This document shows, in pieces, positions 25,957 to 35,865 of a stretch of 61,816 nt of DNA. Positions within the stretch are counted from its first letter, which is position 1; each line of letters begins with the position of its first letter. Made by a program: the position numbers and the translations under genes. Below the pieces are notes generated by a model. That model had not been told where the DNA came from and did not search any database. It was given only the letters and a program-made list of their open reading frames with translations. The stretch comes from Kofleriaceae bacterium (GTDB lineage: Bacteria; Myxococcota_A; Polyangia; Haliangiales; Haliangiaceae). The stretch is taken from positions 1 through 61,816 of the forward strand of contig JANXOP010000388.1 in the NCBI GenBank assembly GCA_025357755.1, read 5' to 3'.

Positions 25957-28044
25957 TCAGGTCACCAGATGGGCAAACGACGCGCGGTCGAGGACTTTAC
26001 GTTCGAGTAGCAGGTCGCGGAGCGCGATGACGAGCCCGCGCTTCTCCGTCAGGATCGCACGGCAGCGCGCGCGTTCGTGCTCGAGGATCGCCGCGATCGC
26101 GTTGTCGAGCCGCGTACGCGTGGTCTCCGAGTGGTTCTTGTCGCGCTCGTGCAGCGCCCACCGGCCGATCGCGAGCTCGGGCACTTCTTCGCCGTACTCC
26201 TCGACCAGCGCCTTCGCGATCGACGTGGCGTTGTGCAGATCGCTGCCCGCACCGATCGAGACATCCTCGAGGATCAAGGCCTCGGCTTCGCGGCCACCGA
26301 ACATCGTGCAGATCGTGTCGCGCAGCTGCGCGTACGTCACGACGTAGCGATGCGCGCGGTCGGCGTGCTGGACGTACCCGAGCGCGCCACCGATATCGCC
26401 GCGGATCGAGATCCGATCGATCGGCGGGACGTGCTTGCAGCCGAGCGCCGTGATCGCGTGACCGGCCTCGTGCGTCGCGACGACGAGCTCTTCGCTCTTC
26501 GTGAGCTTCGGCAGATCGAGGTACTGCTCGATCGCTTTATCGATCGCGGCTGGATCGGTCGGACCTTCGATACCTTCGCGCAACCGGGTGCGCGCGAGCT
26601 GGCGACCGAGCGCCTGCAAGTGATCGCCGGAGTAGTTCGTGCCGCCACTCGGGCCGGGGACGTGCTCGCCACTGCGCTTCACCGCATAGTCGATCGCGGC
26701 CTCGGTCATCTGGAGCTCGAGGCGCTTGTCGTGGACCTTGAGGATCTCGCGGCGGTCCTCGGCGTTCGGATACGGAATGTGGAGCGCGAACTCGAACCGA
26801 CCGGGGCGCAACAGCGCCGGATCGAGCGACTCGACGAAGTTCGTGGTGCCGACGACGAATACGAGCTCTTCCTTGCGGAAGCCGTCCATCTCGGTGAGCA
26901 GCTGGTTGACCATCGAGTGCTCGACGCCCGAGCCGGTGTACGTGCCGCGTGCGGCCGCGAACGAATCGAGCTCGTCGAACACGATCACGCTCGGCGCGCT
27001 CTGGCGCGCGCGCATGAACACAGCGCGCAGGTTTTCTTCGCTCTCGCCGACCCACTTGCTCTTGAGCTCGGGGCCCGAGACGATCTGGACCGCGGCGCCG
27101 AGCGCGGTCGCCATCGCCTTGGCGAACAGCGTCTTGCCGGTACCTGGCGGTCCCCAAAAGATCATGCCGCGCGGCAACAGCCCCTCGAGGCGAGCGATCT
27201 GGTTCGGGTCGTTGAGCTTGTCCTTCGCCGACAAGATGGCCAGGATCTCTTGCTTGAGGCGCTCCTTGACCTGCGCATAGCCACCGATGTCGGTCTCGAG
27301 CGAGACGTTCGGCAGCTGGACATCGTTCGACAGGGTCGCGGTGCGGAGCTGCGCGAACGCCGCGGATGGATCCACCGGATAGTCCTCGCCGGTCAGCGAG
27401 CCGAGCAAGCGGCGCAGGCGCACCGCGTTGAGGCCGGAGATGTGCTTGTAGAGCTGATACGGATCGAAGCCGCGGCCGAGCTTGCGCGCCTCGCGCTGCG
27501 TGATCAGATGTGCGAGCCGATCGCGCGGGATGCCGATGATCGACTCGCGATGCGGGAACAGGTTCGTGATCGGTTGCGGCAGCGGGAACGACGGATCCTT
27601 GAACCCGAGCCACAGGACCTCCGGGTTCTCGTAGAGCAGCGGAATCAGCTCGCGCGCCTCCGCACCGAGGAAGCCGCCACCACCGCTCGCACCCAGGATG
27701 TCGAGGTGCGGCAGTACAACGATGCGCTCGCCAACCGCGCCACGCACGACCTCGCGGATCTGATGGATCATCGCCCCGACGAGGCTCGCGCCCTGGGGTG
27801 GAGGAGGCAGGTCGGCCGAGGCGCGACCGTCGAGGTAGAGGCAGCGCGTGCCATCGGCCTTGAGCCGATCACGAATGCTGCGATAGACGTACGGGGCGAG
27901 CTCTTTCTCGGCCTCGATCAGCACCGGTAGGCGACGGCGGAGCGCGTCGTAGCAGCGCGTGAGCTCGACGGGATACGCGGCATCGACCGATTGAAACGGC
28001 GACAGCTCGGTCGGTAGCTCGGACTCGGCGAGCACTCGGCTCAA
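25957..28044 (-). CDS. Soluble FtsH-like AAA+ metalloprotease
   Basis: 695 residues. Residues 1-~230 look like a degraded AAA-type module (LYLDGRASADL, IVVLPHLDILGAS with no Walker A); 250-450 is an active AAA module with Walker A GPPGTGKT (298-305), Walker B VIVFDELDS and arginine fingers at RPGRFE; from 510 a peptidase M41 domain with HEAGH (525-529) and the third ligand D602 in GAGSDLHNAT. True FtsH has two N-terminal membrane helices; none is present, so this is a cytosolic unfoldase-protease. Start: a TTG at 28044 overlapping the previous stop (TTGA) with AAGGTG upstream; GTG 28035 is an alternative. ATP-driven degradation of proteins is expected; the targets are unknown and probably chosen by the accessory subunits. 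Confidence 0.92.
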   Translation of the reverse strand: MSRVLAESELPTELSPFQSVDAAYPVELTRCYDALRRRLPVLIEAEKELAPYVYRSIRDRLKADGTRCLYLDGRASADLPPPPQGASLVGAMIHQIREVVRGAVGERIVVLPHLDILGASGGGGFLGAEARELIPLLYENPEVLWLGFKDPSFPLPQPITNLFPHRESIIGIPRDRLAHLITQREARKLGRGFDPYQLYKHISGLNAVRLRRLLGSLTGEDYPVDPSAAFAQLRTATLSNDVQLPNVSLETDIGGYAQVKERLKQEILAILSAKDKLNDPNQIARLEGLLPRGMIFWGPPGTGKTLFAKAMATALGAAVQIVSGPELKSKWVGESEENLRAVFMRARQSAPSVIVFDELDSFAAARGTYTGSGVEHSMVNQLLTEMDGFRKEELVFVVGTTNFVESLDPALLRPGRFEFALHIPYPNAEDRREILKVHDKRLELQMTEAAIDYAVKRSGEHVPGPSGGTNYSGDHLQALGRQLARTRLREGIEGPTDPAAIDKAIEQYLDLPKLTKSEELVVATHEAGHAITALGCKHVPPIDRISIRGDIGGALGYVQHADRAHRYVVTYAQLRDTICTMFGGREAEALILEDVSIGAGSDLHNATSIAKALVEEYGEEVPELAIGRWALHERDKNHSETTRTRLDNAIAAILEHERARCRAILTEKRGLVIALRDLLLERKVLDRASFAHLVT

Positions 28045-28598
28045 AGCTTCACCTTGATCGTGACGTTTCCGGCCTCGTCCTTCGAGATCTCTTCGATCTT
28101 ACCGAGCTGTTGCGCGCGCTCGGTCAGCGCTTCGACGGTCGCGCGGCCGATCGCTTGATCGAGCTCGGTGCGCAGATCCGCGAGCTTCTTCTCGAGTTGC
28201 TCGGTGATCTCTCGGCGCATTGCTTCGGTCTTCGCGGCGAGCCGCGCCTCGAGCTCGTCGATCGCGGCATCGCGCAGGCGGCTCTCGGCCTGCTGCTCGT
28301 GCTCGATCGCGGTGCGGGTCTCGAGCTGGACCTCTTCTTTGAGCTTGGTGTGCGCGCCGATCTTGACCGACACGTTCGCGGCTTCGAGATCGATCACGAT
28401 CTCGACATCGCCATCGGTCCGCTTCGCGAGCTTGCCCTCGCGCGTGAAGCCCAGGCCTTCGAGCTCCTTCGCGAGGAGCTCGGCCATTCGGTCGGGGGCG
28501 AGCACCGGCAAGAGCTCGAGCGGCGATTCGACGCCATCCTCGACATGGATCGTGCGCACGACGGACTCGGAGACACGGACTTGAATTGCTCTGCTCAT
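28041..28598 (-). CDS. Coiled-coil component of the FtsH/MoxR/vWA operon (Ycf35-like position)
   Basis: 185 residues. An N-terminal alpha/beta part (MSRAIQVRVSESVVRTIHV..., EIVIDLEAANVSVKIG) resembles the DUF1257/Ycf35 group of small proteins linked to AAA ATPases; about 95-165 is a long charged coiled coil (EARLAAKTEAMRREITEQLE in part), and it ends with two strands (NVTIKVKL). The ATG at 28596-28598 has a perfect GGAGG six bases before it and overlaps the preceding stop by four bases; the open frame further upstream belongs to antisense of the next gene. A strong ribosome site in mid-operon suggests this subunit is needed in higher amounts. Function unknown. Confidence 0.85.
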   Translation of the reverse strand: MSRAIQVRVSESVVRTIHVEDGVESPLELLPVLAPDRMAELLAKELEGLGFTREGKLAKRTDGDVEIVIDLEAANVSVKIGAHTKLKEEVQLETRTAIEHEQQAESRLRDAAIDELEARLAAKTEAMRREITEQLEKKLADLRTELDQAIGRATVEALTERAQQLGKIEEISKDEAGNVTIKVKL

Positions 28599-29707
28599 AA
28601 AGCCTCCGGGGCGTCGATGGTAGCCGAACTCGTCGGTGCGAGCGACGCCAGCTCGGCCAACCAGGTGGGCAAAAGCACGTCGGCACCGTTGCGTAGCGCC
28701 TTCTCGAAGCGGGTCAACAGCAGCTGGCTCGCTTCGTAATCGTCGTCGAGAAATCGGATGCCGCGGTGCTCGCGATCCCACTGCAGCCAGGTGTCGAGTG
28801 CTCGGAGGAGCGCTCCGGAGGCCTTGCGTGCGGCCGTTCGCACGGACAACGGCTTCGTTCGATCGAGATCGTTTGGAAACGGCGCCACCTGCCTGCCGAG
28901 GAGGGGCAGCATAGCGTCGATCACGAACCCGGCAAGGTCGCGGCGGCCCGCGCGCGAGCAGGCCGCCATGAACGCGATCATCGTGAGGTCCTGTGCGCTG
29001 CCCAAGGCGATCAGGGTCTCGGGTTCGGTGATCGTGCGTTTCGTCAGCTCGATCGTGCGCCAGCGCTTTGCGAGATCCACTTGCAGCGCTTCGATCACGA
29101 CCGCGCCCGGCCCGGTGACCAGCTCGTCCCAATCACTCGCCGCGGGGGGCTCACCCGGGAGCACGTGCGCGAACCCGAGCCACGCGAGCGGCGCGACCGC
29201 GACCTTCGAGAAGCGCGCGATCGAGAGCTGCGCCGGCGTTTCTGCCGCGACCGAGAGCGCGAGGTAGGCCACGACCTGATCGCCGACCGCGACCGGCTGC
29301 GCGGCGAGCTTCGGCGCGGCCCCCGCGGCGAGCGGCACCTCGACGAGCCAGCGCAACAGTGCGAGCGTGAACGGTGAGAACTCGAGCGGGCTCGGCGGAT
29401 TGCGCTCCCAGCCACGGCCGCGCAGCACCTTGCCGCCGCGGATCGAGGCACCGGGCTTCGCGCCTTCGCGCCGCCACAGCGCCGGCCAGATCTGCTCGAG
29501 CGCATTACCGATCAGCTCCACGCAGGTCGGCCCGACCTTCGCCGGCATCGAGCGCGAGCTCGCGAGCAGCGTCCACACGTCGTGCGCTTGCGGCGCGGTC
29601 AACGCGCGCGCCATCTCGATGATCTCCGCTTCGCTCGCGGCGACCGTCGGTGGCTCGACCCACTCGGTGTCTTCATCGACGATGTCGGTTACGGATCGGT
29701 CACTCAT
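28595..29707 (-). CDS. Helical component of the FtsH/MoxR/vWA operon
   Basis: 370 residues, acidic N-terminus then mostly alpha-helical with many Ala/Leu stretches (FTLALLRWLVEVPLA, DLTMIAFMAACSRAGRRDLAGF in pieces). No signal peptide, continuous membrane span, metal site or nucleotide motif. It matches by position the X-type accessory proteins seen in FtsH ternary systems. Its stop overlaps the next ATG by four bases; upstream it is separated from the radical SAM gene by 21 bases. I cannot name a family with certainty. No odd base composition. Confidence 0.78.
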   Translation of the reverse strand: MSDRSVTDIVDEDTEWVEPPTVAASEAEIIEMARALTAPQAHDVWTLLASSRSMPAKVGPTCVELIGNALEQIWPALWRREGAKPGASIRGGKVLRGRGWERNPPSPLEFSPFTLALLRWLVEVPLAAGAAPKLAAQPVAVGDQVVAYLALSVAAETPAQLSIARFSKVAVAPLAWLGFAHVLPGEPPAASDWDELVTGPGAVVIEALQVDLAKRWRTIELTKRTITEPETLIALGSAQDLTMIAFMAACSRAGRRDLAGFVIDAMLPLLGRQVAPFPNDLDRTKPLSVRTAARKASGALLRALDTWLQWDREHRGIRFLDDDYEASQLLLTRFEKALRNGADVLLPTWLAELASLAPTSSATIDAPEAL

Positions 29708-29728
29708 CGGTCATCGAGCCTTCCGCGC

Positions 29729-30304
29729 TCACTTGCGTCGTACCAGACGATCGGCGCTCGGCCAGCCGTTGACGAGCAAGCCCTGCGGCGAGATCCGGAT
29801 CTCGATGGTGTTGGCCGCACGCATCTGCGGATCGTCGGGCGTGTACGCGCGGGTCAGGTAGTGCATGACCTGATTCGCGGAGCCGATCCAGCGCCTGCCT
29901 TCGGGTGGCTTGGGTTCGGGGCGCTCGCGATCGTAGCGTCCATCGACGAGCAGATCGAGCTGGTCGAGCAGCGGGGCCGCGGTCGCGCGCTCGCGCAGCT
30001 CGGCGATCGTATAACCGGAGAACACCATCGCGGTGAGCCCGCGCGCCTTCCCGAGTCGCACGAATTCGGCCGCTTCATCGGCCTGCTCGAACGGCTCGCC
30101 GCCGAGGATCGTGACGCCTTCGACCCCGGCTGGGATCTTCGCCGCGAGCTCGGCGGGGGTCATCGCTTCGCCGCGCCGTTCGTCGAACATCTCCGGGTTG
30201 CAGCAGCCAGGGCATCGCAGCGAGCAGCCTTGCAGCCACACGGCAAATCGTTTCCCAGGCCCTTCCGCCTCGGTCTCGGCGACCATGGTCGCGACGCGGA
30301 GCAC
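29729..30304 (-). CDS. NrdG-type single-cluster radical SAM activase
   Basis: About 191 residues from a GTG at 30304. The motif is C27-SLR-C31-PG-C34 in WLQGCSLRCPGCCNPE, the arrangement of glycyl-radical-activating enzymes; GPGKRFAVW before it and TILGGEPFEQ after it complete the minimal SAM-binding core. A GTG at 30334 would add ten residues but extends into the promoter of the divergent gene. No glycyl-radical enzyme is encoded nearby, so it may modify another protein of this operon, of which it is the first gene. Relatives of this short type are often found next to AAA-ATPase clusters. All three cluster cysteines are present. Confidence 0.88.
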   Translation of the reverse strand: MLRVATMVAETEAEGPGKRFAVWLQGCSLRCPGCCNPEMFDERRGEAMTPAELAAKIPAGVEGVTILGGEPFEQADEAAEFVRLGKARGLTAMVFSGYTIAELRERATAAPLLDQLDLLVDGRYDRERPEPKPPEGRRWIGSANQVMHYLTRAYTPDDPQMRAANTIEIRISPQGLLVNGWPSADRLVRRK

Positions 30305-30354
30305 CTGGGGAGCGTAGCAGCTTCCGAACCACACAGCCGTGGTAGGAGAGGCTC

Positions 30355-32403
30355 ATGCCGAACCGCCTCGCGACCGAAAGTTCACCGTATCTCCGGCAGC
30401 ATGCCGAGAATCCGGTGGAGTGGTGGCCGTGGGGCGAGGCCGCCTTCGCGGAGGCCAAGCGGTCGAACAAGCCGGTATTCGTGTCGATCGGCTATGCCGC
30501 CTGTCACTGGTACCACGTGATGGCGCACGAGAGCTTCGAGGACGCGGAGACCGCGAAGCTGATGAATCAGCTGTACGTGAACATCAAGGTCGATCGCGAG
30601 GAGCGGCCCGATGTCGACACGATCTTCATGAACGCGATCCAGGTCATGGGCGAGGGCGGCGGCTGGCCGCTCAACGCGTTCTGCCTGCCGGATGGCCGAC
30701 CGTTCTTCCTCGGTACGTACTATCCGAGGGTCCCCAAGTTCGGACGCCCGAGCTTCTCGAACCTCCTGACCGCGATGCACGACGCATTCGCGAAGCGCCG
30801 CGAGGATGCCGAGGACAACGCGGCGCAACTGATCGACGGCCTGCAACGCGTCGACGATCACTACCGCAAGGGCGCGCTCGCAGGCGAGGCCGGTGCGCTC
30901 GTCGCCTCCTTGTTGATCTCGGCCGGCAAGCAGCTCGCGGAGCGCTGCGATCCGAAACATGGCGGCCTCGGTGGCGCGCCGAAGTTTCCATCGAGCTCGA
31001 GCCACGAGCTGCTCGCGCGCGCGTCTCGGTTCCCGTTCGGCGAGGCGGCGCGCACCGGCTTTCTCGAGTGGGCGCGCGGCATGGCCGAGGGTGGGATCTA
31101 CGATCACCTCGGCGGTGGGTTCGCGCGCTACTCCGTCGACGCGCAGTGGCTGGTGCCGCACTTCGAGAAGATGCTCTACGACCAGGCTCAGCTGCTCTCG
31201 ATCTACGCGGCAGTGTACGCGATGACGCCGACCGGCCATGCCATGAAAGATCGGGCCCTGGAGGTGATCGTCGAGACCATCGCCTTCCTCGAACGCGAGC
31301 TCTCCGATCGCGACGGTGGCTTGTGGTCGTCGCTCGACGCCGATAGCGAAGGCGAGGAGGGCAAGTTCTACGTGTGGACACCCGTGGAGACCAAGGCCGC
31401 GCTCGGCGCGATGGGCTCGGTACTGTTCAATCACGCGTACGGCGTGCACGACCACGGCAACTTCGAAGAGGGTCGCACCGTGCTGTCGCGGATCACGGCG
31501 CGCAGCTCGCGCGACGAAGAAGCACAGCTCGCCGAGCTCCGCGCCAAACTCCTCGCGGCTCGCGCGACGCGCGTGCGACCCGGCACCGACGACAAGGTCC
31601 TCGCCGCGTGGAACGGCCTCGCGATCACCGGCCTCCTCGCCGCGTGGCGGGCGACCGGCCACCCACCGGCGCTCGCGCTCGCGTCGCGCATCGCCGAGTT
31701 CTTGCGCTCGAAGATGATCACGGGCGCGGTGATCAAGCGCGTCCATCACGAGGGCGTGACCAAGGATCTCGAGGGCACGCTCGACGATTACGCGTTCTGC
31801 GCCGACTCGTTCCTCGAGCTCGCCGAGGCGACCGGCGATCGCGCGTGGTGGGACCTCGGGGCGCAGCTCTGCGCCACGATTCGCGCGCGGTTCTACGAAG
31901 AGCGCGACGGTGTCGGCGTGTTCTTTCTCTCGCCTGCGGATGAAGCGCTGCTCGTGCATCGTCCGGAATCGCATCATGACAGCGCGATTCCCGCCGGTGC
32001 TGCGGTCGCGGTGCGCGCGTGCTTGCGGCTCGGGCTCGTCGCGGGCGACGCGGCGTCCCTCGCGCTCGCCGAGCAATACCTCGCCCAGCGCCTGACCGGC
32101 ACGACCGGCGTGCAGGCGTGGGTGACCTCGACGCTGCTCGGCGCGCTCGATCTCTATCTCCACGCGAAGGTCGCCGTGATCACGCAGGGTGAGGGCCGCG
32201 AGGCGCTGCTCGCCGCGGCGCGCCGCGCGTATGCCCCGACGCTGTGCATCGCGGGACCGTGGGCGCAGGCGTCGATCACCGATGCGAAGAACCCGGCGAA
32301 CGACCGCGCGCGTGCGTTCGTGTGCACGGGGCCGGTCTGCTCGCAGCCGACAGCCGACCCAGCCGAGCTGTCACTTACTGTTGCGAATGCCGTACATCAG
32401 TAG
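30355..32403 (+). CDS. DUF255/YyaL thioredoxin-fold protein, redox Cys replaced
   Basis: 682 residues: thioredoxin-like N-terminal domain (1-~165) joined to a six-hairpin glycosidase-like helical barrel, the layout of YyaL and animal SPATA20. In the family the first domain reads CHWCHVM; here it is C50-H-W-Y53-HVM, from codons TGT CAC TGG TAC, so the second cysteine is lost. GGWPLN and FGGTYY-like blocks are otherwise normal, as is [14 protein letters not shown] in the barrel. The start ATG has GGAGAGG in front. It is divergent from the radical SAM operon with only 50 bases between, and its 3' end overlaps that of the next minus-strand gene by 33 bases. A disulfide exchange role looks impossible; a binding or thiol role remains possible. 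Confidence 0.93.
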   Translation: MPNRLATESSPYLRQHAENPVEWWPWGEAAFAEAKRSNKPVFVSIGYAACHWYHVMAHESFEDAETAKLMNQLYVNIKVDREERPDVDTIFMNAIQVMGEGGGWPLNAFCLPDGRPFFLGTYYPRVPKFGRPSFSNLLTAMHDAFAKRREDAEDNAAQLIDGLQRVDDHYRKGALAGEAGALVASLLISAGKQLAERCDPKHGGLGGAPKFPSSSSHELLARASRFPFGEAARTGFLEWARGMAEGGIYDHLGGGFARYSVDAQWLVPHFEKMLYDQAQLLSIYAAVYAMTPTGHAMKDRALEVIVETIAFLERELSDRDGGLWSSLDADSEGEEGKFYVWTPVETKAALGAMGSVLFNHAYGVHDHGNFEEGRTVLSRITARSSRDEEAQLAELRAKLLAARATRVRPGTDDKVLAAWNGLAITGLLAAWRATGHPPALALASRIAEFLRSKMITGAVIKRVHHEGVTKDLEGTLDDYAFCADSFLELAEATGDRAWWDLGAQLCATIRARFYEERDGVGVFFLSPADEALLVHRPESHHDSAIPAGAAVAVRACLRLGLVAGDAASLALAEQYLAQRLTGTTGVQAWVTSTLLGALDLYLHAKVAVITQGEGREALLAAARRAYAPTLCIAGPWAQASITDAKNPANDRARAFVCTGPVCSQPTADPAELSLTVANAVHQ

Positions 32404-32778
32404 CAGCAAGAAGATCACGATCGGGATCACGTAGGGGATCACGAACAAGCCACCGAGATCGAAGTGCTTCCAGCCGACGATCATCTCGAACCAGGTCGCG
32501 GACGCTGCGATGAAGAACGCGCCGATGGCCTCGGGCCAGTCCGGCTCGACCTTGAGGCCGAGCGTGAAGAACAGCGCGCCGACGATGAACGTCACCGTCG
32601 CGAGGGCCCACGCGGGCAGCCCGACGAACGACTTCATCCCCTCGCTCGCGCGGTGAGGGTTCTGCCACACGACGTTCAACACCACCACGATCCCGATCAG
32701 GAACGCGAGCAGGATGAAGTAGGTCCACATCTTGTCTCGGTGCTTGCCGAGAAAGTCATGTTCGGGATCTTCCACCAT
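32371..32778 (-). CDS. Small membrane protein
   Basis: 135 residues with four predicted hydrophobic helices ([70 protein letters not shown]), charged short N-terminus and tail. Inner-membrane location is expected. Start is the ATG at 32776-32778, eight bases after the kinase-TPR stop, so it is the second gene of that transcript; a much longer frame upstream is antisense to the kinase. Its last 33 bases overlap the end of the DUF255 gene on the other strand. No family recognised. Confidence 0.82.
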   Translation of the reverse strand: MVEDPEHDFLGKHRDKMWTYFILLAFLIGIVVVLNVVWQNPHRASEGMKSFVGLPAWALATVTFIVGALFFTLGLKVEPDWPEAIGAFFIAASATWFEMIVGWKHFDLGGLFVIPYVIPIVIFLLLLMYGIRNSK

Positions 32779-32786
32779 GCAGCATC

Positions 32787-35700
32787 TTACCTGCCCGCGC
32801 GTGCGCGATCGAGCAACGGGCGCCGCGGTGCGGGCAATCGCCCGGCTTTCGCGAGTGGCTCGAGTAGATCGCGGACCTGCTTCCACTCGTCGGCCGCGAT
32901 GTGTGAATCGGTTGCGAGCTCGGCGAGCCCGGTGTGGACCTCGGCGAGGTAACCCGGCCATTGCACGTTCTGCGCGGCGCGGACCACCGCTTCGCCAGCG
33001 ATCGTGCGCGCCTCCTGGAGGGCCGCTTCGCGCGTTGCGACCGGCCCGGGCAACCGCCCGCGCGCGATCAGGCCTTGGACCAGGGTCTCGCGCCACTCGA
33101 GGTTGATGGGATCACCCTGGACGAGCGCGCGAGAGAGGGCGAGCCCGCCGTCGACGAGCTCGTGGCCGCGCTTCGGATCCTTCGTGACGAGCAATTGTCC
33201 CAGAGCGATCTTGGTCACCGCGAGCTCGTTCTTGAAGCCGCCGTTCGCTGGCGAATCGGTGACGAGCCTCGCGCGGAGCTCGAGCGCTTGCTCGTGCATG
33301 TCGATCGCCCGAGCGAGGTCGCTCTTCTGGACGTAGGTCTGGCCGAGCTTCGCGAACGCGCCGGCATACGCGCGGCGAAACGCGACGCTGGTCGCATCGC
33401 GATCGACGAGCGTCTTGCGCACGTCTTGCGCGAGCTTGTACTGCTGCATCGCCTGATCGGTCTCGCCGAGGCACAGGTGGACATCACCACTTCGGATGTA
33501 CGACCGTCCGAGCGCGATCTGATAGCGGTTGCCTTTCGGGTCGCGCGTCGTGAGCTCCTGCTGGATCGCCGTTGCCTGCCCGATCTGCGCGAGCGCCTCT
33601 TTGTAGTCGCCGCTGTCGGCGAGCGCGAGCCCGAGGTCGGCGAGCACGTTGCCGCGCTGATACGCCCAATCGGTGTTCGTCGGATCGCGGTGCGCGAGCT
33701 GCTCCATCACGGGCAGCGCGCGGCGATACGCTTCGATCGCGCTCTTCTCGTCGCCGAGCGAGCTCGAGAGCTGAGCCATCTGCTCCTCGGTATCGAGCAC
33801 CTTCTTCTGGATCTCGACGTCATCTGGTTCGCTATGCAGCACCGATTCGCGGAGGCGCAATGCGGTCTTGTATTCATCCATCGCGAGTTGCGAGGCGCCC
33901 CGCGCCTGGTAGATGCCGCCGATCCGGAGGTGGCTCGCCGAGAGCGCCATCACCTCTTCCGTGACCGTGCCATTGCCTTGGCTCGCCGCCTTGTCGCGCA
34001 GGCTCTTGGCCTCGGTGTACTCGTCGAAGGCTTCGTCGACCTTGCCCTCGTGGCGTAGCATGTCGCCGACGACGTCCAGGTTCTCGGCGGAGGCGAGCAT
34101 GATCTCCCGGGACGTCGGCTGTTCCTTCGCCAGCGCGTCGTATTCGGCGCGCGCGTGCTCGAAGGATTTGTGCGCCTCGAGGCTGTTGCCCCGCTCTTGA
34201 TAGATCTGTGCGGATTCGAAATCGAGCTTGGCGATCATCGTGCGCAGGACGAACGTCGCGGCCTGCTTGTCGTCGCCGATCAGCGCGATCAGCTTGCTGC
34301 GCGCCTGGCCCCAGGTCTCGAGCGCTTGATCCGGCTTGCCCGAGATGTGCTCCGCGCGACCGATCAGCTCGATCGCCTCGGCCATCCGGCGCTCGTCGTC
34401 CGCCGGCATGCCGCCGGGAATCTGCGAGAGCCGGTCGTAGTAGCGCTTGACCTCGGCGCCCAGCCCGGCCATCAGATCGAGCCGACCGATCGCGGTCAGC
34501 TGGGTCTGGACGTTCGAGAACATGTAGTCGATCAGGCGCTCGGCTGCGAGCTTGCGAGTCGTCGCGATCTTCTGCTCGAACTCCGCGCGATCGCGCTCGC
34601 GCACGACGCGCTTGACTGCGAGCGATCCGCCGATCGCGAAGCCCGCGACGGCGACGGCGCCGATCGTGACCGCGGCGCGATGCTTCTTGACGAACCGACC
34701 GAGCCGCTGCAGCACGGTGTAGCGATGCGCCTCGACGAGGCTGCCAGTGAGAAACCGTCGGAGCTCGTCGGCCAGCTCGCCCGCATGCGGATAGCGATCC
34801 GCCGGTTCGGGCGCCATCGCGCGATCGAGGATCGCGACGAGGTCGCGCGGTGCGTGCTTCTCGCGCGTCGCGAACGGCACGATGTTGCCGAGTGCCGCCG
34901 CCGCGATCACGTCGGTCGCGGTGCGCGCGTTGTACGGCGGTGCACCGGCGAGCACGTGATAGAGCATCGCGCCGAGCGCGAACACGTCGGCGCGTTGATC
35001 GACGGTCTCCCCGCGCGCTTGCTCCGGCGCCATGTACGCGGGCGTGCCCATCACCGAACCGGCGACGGTCAGCGTCGACGAAGTGGTCTCCATCGGCCGA
35101 GACTTGCGTGGCACGCGGGGACCGCGATTTGCGGAGTCGAATGACTCGACCGCATCGAGATCCTTGGCGAGGCCCCAATCGATCACGACGGTCTCGCCGA
35201 AGTCACCGACGAGCACGTTGCCCGGCTTGAGATCGCGATGGATGATCCGCTGGCTGTGCGCGTACGCGATCGCGTCGCACGCCGCGGCGAGCCGCGGCAG
35301 GATCGCGAGCCGCGCGGGCAGGGTGGTGGCGCCCGCGATCACTTGATCGAGCGGTCGGCCGGACACCAGCTTCATCGCGAAGAACGGCTCGCCCGTCGGC
35401 CACCGCCCGGCCTCGTAGACCGGCACGATGCCGGGGTGCTGCAAGCGTGCGGTGATGAGCGCTTCGCGCTGGAACCGCGAGATGTTTTCGTCGGTCGGAT
35501 CGAGGAGCTCCTTGAGCGCGACGGGGCGATGCAGCCGCTGATCTTCGGCGGCGACGATCCTCCCCATGCCGCCGCGTGCAATCTCGTCCGCGGTTCGGTA
35601 CAGCGTGTGCGACACCTCGGGCAGCGGGGGCAACCCACCGGCGAGCTGCGCGGCCGGCGCGGCCGGCGCGGCCATGGTCGCGTCGGCGCTGAGCTCGTTC

Positions 35701-35834
35701 GCGATCACGGGATCCGCACCGCGGCTGCCCATCACGACCTTCTTGAACGACGGTGTCGCGGCATCGCTCGGGATGTGCGCGTGCCCCGGCCCGATCGTCG
35801 CGGCGAACGCTTCCTCGTCCTCCGGGCCTCCCAT
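32787..35834 (-). CDS. Transmembrane Ser/Thr kinase with TPR sensor
   Basis: 1,015 residues. The cytosolic kinase domain (about 65-345) has [39 protein letters not shown] (a DFG variant common in this branch) and [11 protein letters not shown] single membrane helix follows ([20 protein letters not shown], about 400-425), then some 550 residues of TPR-like helical repeats ([33 protein letters not shown]). This kinase-helix-TPR order is typical of myxobacterial receptor kinases, the TPR side being outside or periplasmic. Start is ATG 35832-35834 ([10 protein letters not shown]); the frame upstream is antisense of the hydrolase gene. All catalytic residues are present. Confidence 0.93.
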   Translation of the reverse strand: MGGPEDEEAFAATIGPGHAHIPSDAATPSFKKVVMGSRGADPVIANELSADATMAAPAAPAAQLAGGLPPLPEVSHTLYRTADEIARGGMGRIVAAEDQRLHRPVALKELLDPTDENISRFQREALITARLQHPGIVPVYEAGRWPTGEPFFAMKLVSGRPLDQVIAGATTLPARLAILPRLAAACDAIAYAHSQRIIHRDLKPGNVLVGDFGETVVIDWGLAKDLDAVESFDSANRGPRVPRKSRPMETTSSTLTVAGSVMGTPAYMAPEQARGETVDQRADVFALGAMLYHVLAGAPPYNARTATDVIAAAALGNIVPFATREKHAPRDLVAILDRAMAPEPADRYPHAGELADELRRFLTGSLVEAHRYTVLQRLGRFVKKHRAAVTIGAVAVAGFAIGGSLAVKRVVRERDRAEFEQKIATTRKLAAERLIDYMFSNVQTQLTAIGRLDLMAGLGAEVKRYYDRLSQIPGGMPADDERRMAEAIELIGRAEHISGKPDQALETWGQARSKLIALIGDDKQAATFVLRTMIAKLDFESAQIYQERGNSLEAHKSFEHARAEYDALAKEQPTSREIMLASAENLDVVGDMLRHEGKVDEAFDEYTEAKSLRDKAASQGNGTVTEEVMALSASHLRIGGIYQARGASQLAMDEYKTALRLRESVLHSEPDDVEIQKKVLDTEEQMAQLSSSLGDEKSAIEAYRRALPVMEQLAHRDPTNTDWAYQRGNVLADLGLALADSGDYKEALAQIGQATAIQQELTTRDPKGNRYQIALGRSYIRSGDVHLCLGETDQAMQQYKLAQDVRKTLVDRDATSVAFRRAYAGAFAKLGQTYVQKSDLARAIDMHEQALELRARLVTDSPANGGFKNELAVTKIALGQLLVTKDPKRGHELVDGGLALSRALVQGDPINLEWRETLVQGLIARGRLPGPVATREAALQEARTIAGEAVVRAAQNVQWPGYLAEVHTGLAELATDSHIAADEWKQVRDLLEPLAKAGRLPAPRRPLLDRARAGR

Positions 35835-35865
35835 GCACCACCGATCATAGCCTAAGGTCCGACCG

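Noticed and set aside
22408..27930. Long plus-strand frames of 587 and 617 residues
   Set aside because: Antisense to the scaffold and protease genes, which have clear domains.
30382..32163. 593-residue minus-strand frame
   Set aside because: Antisense of the DUF255 gene.
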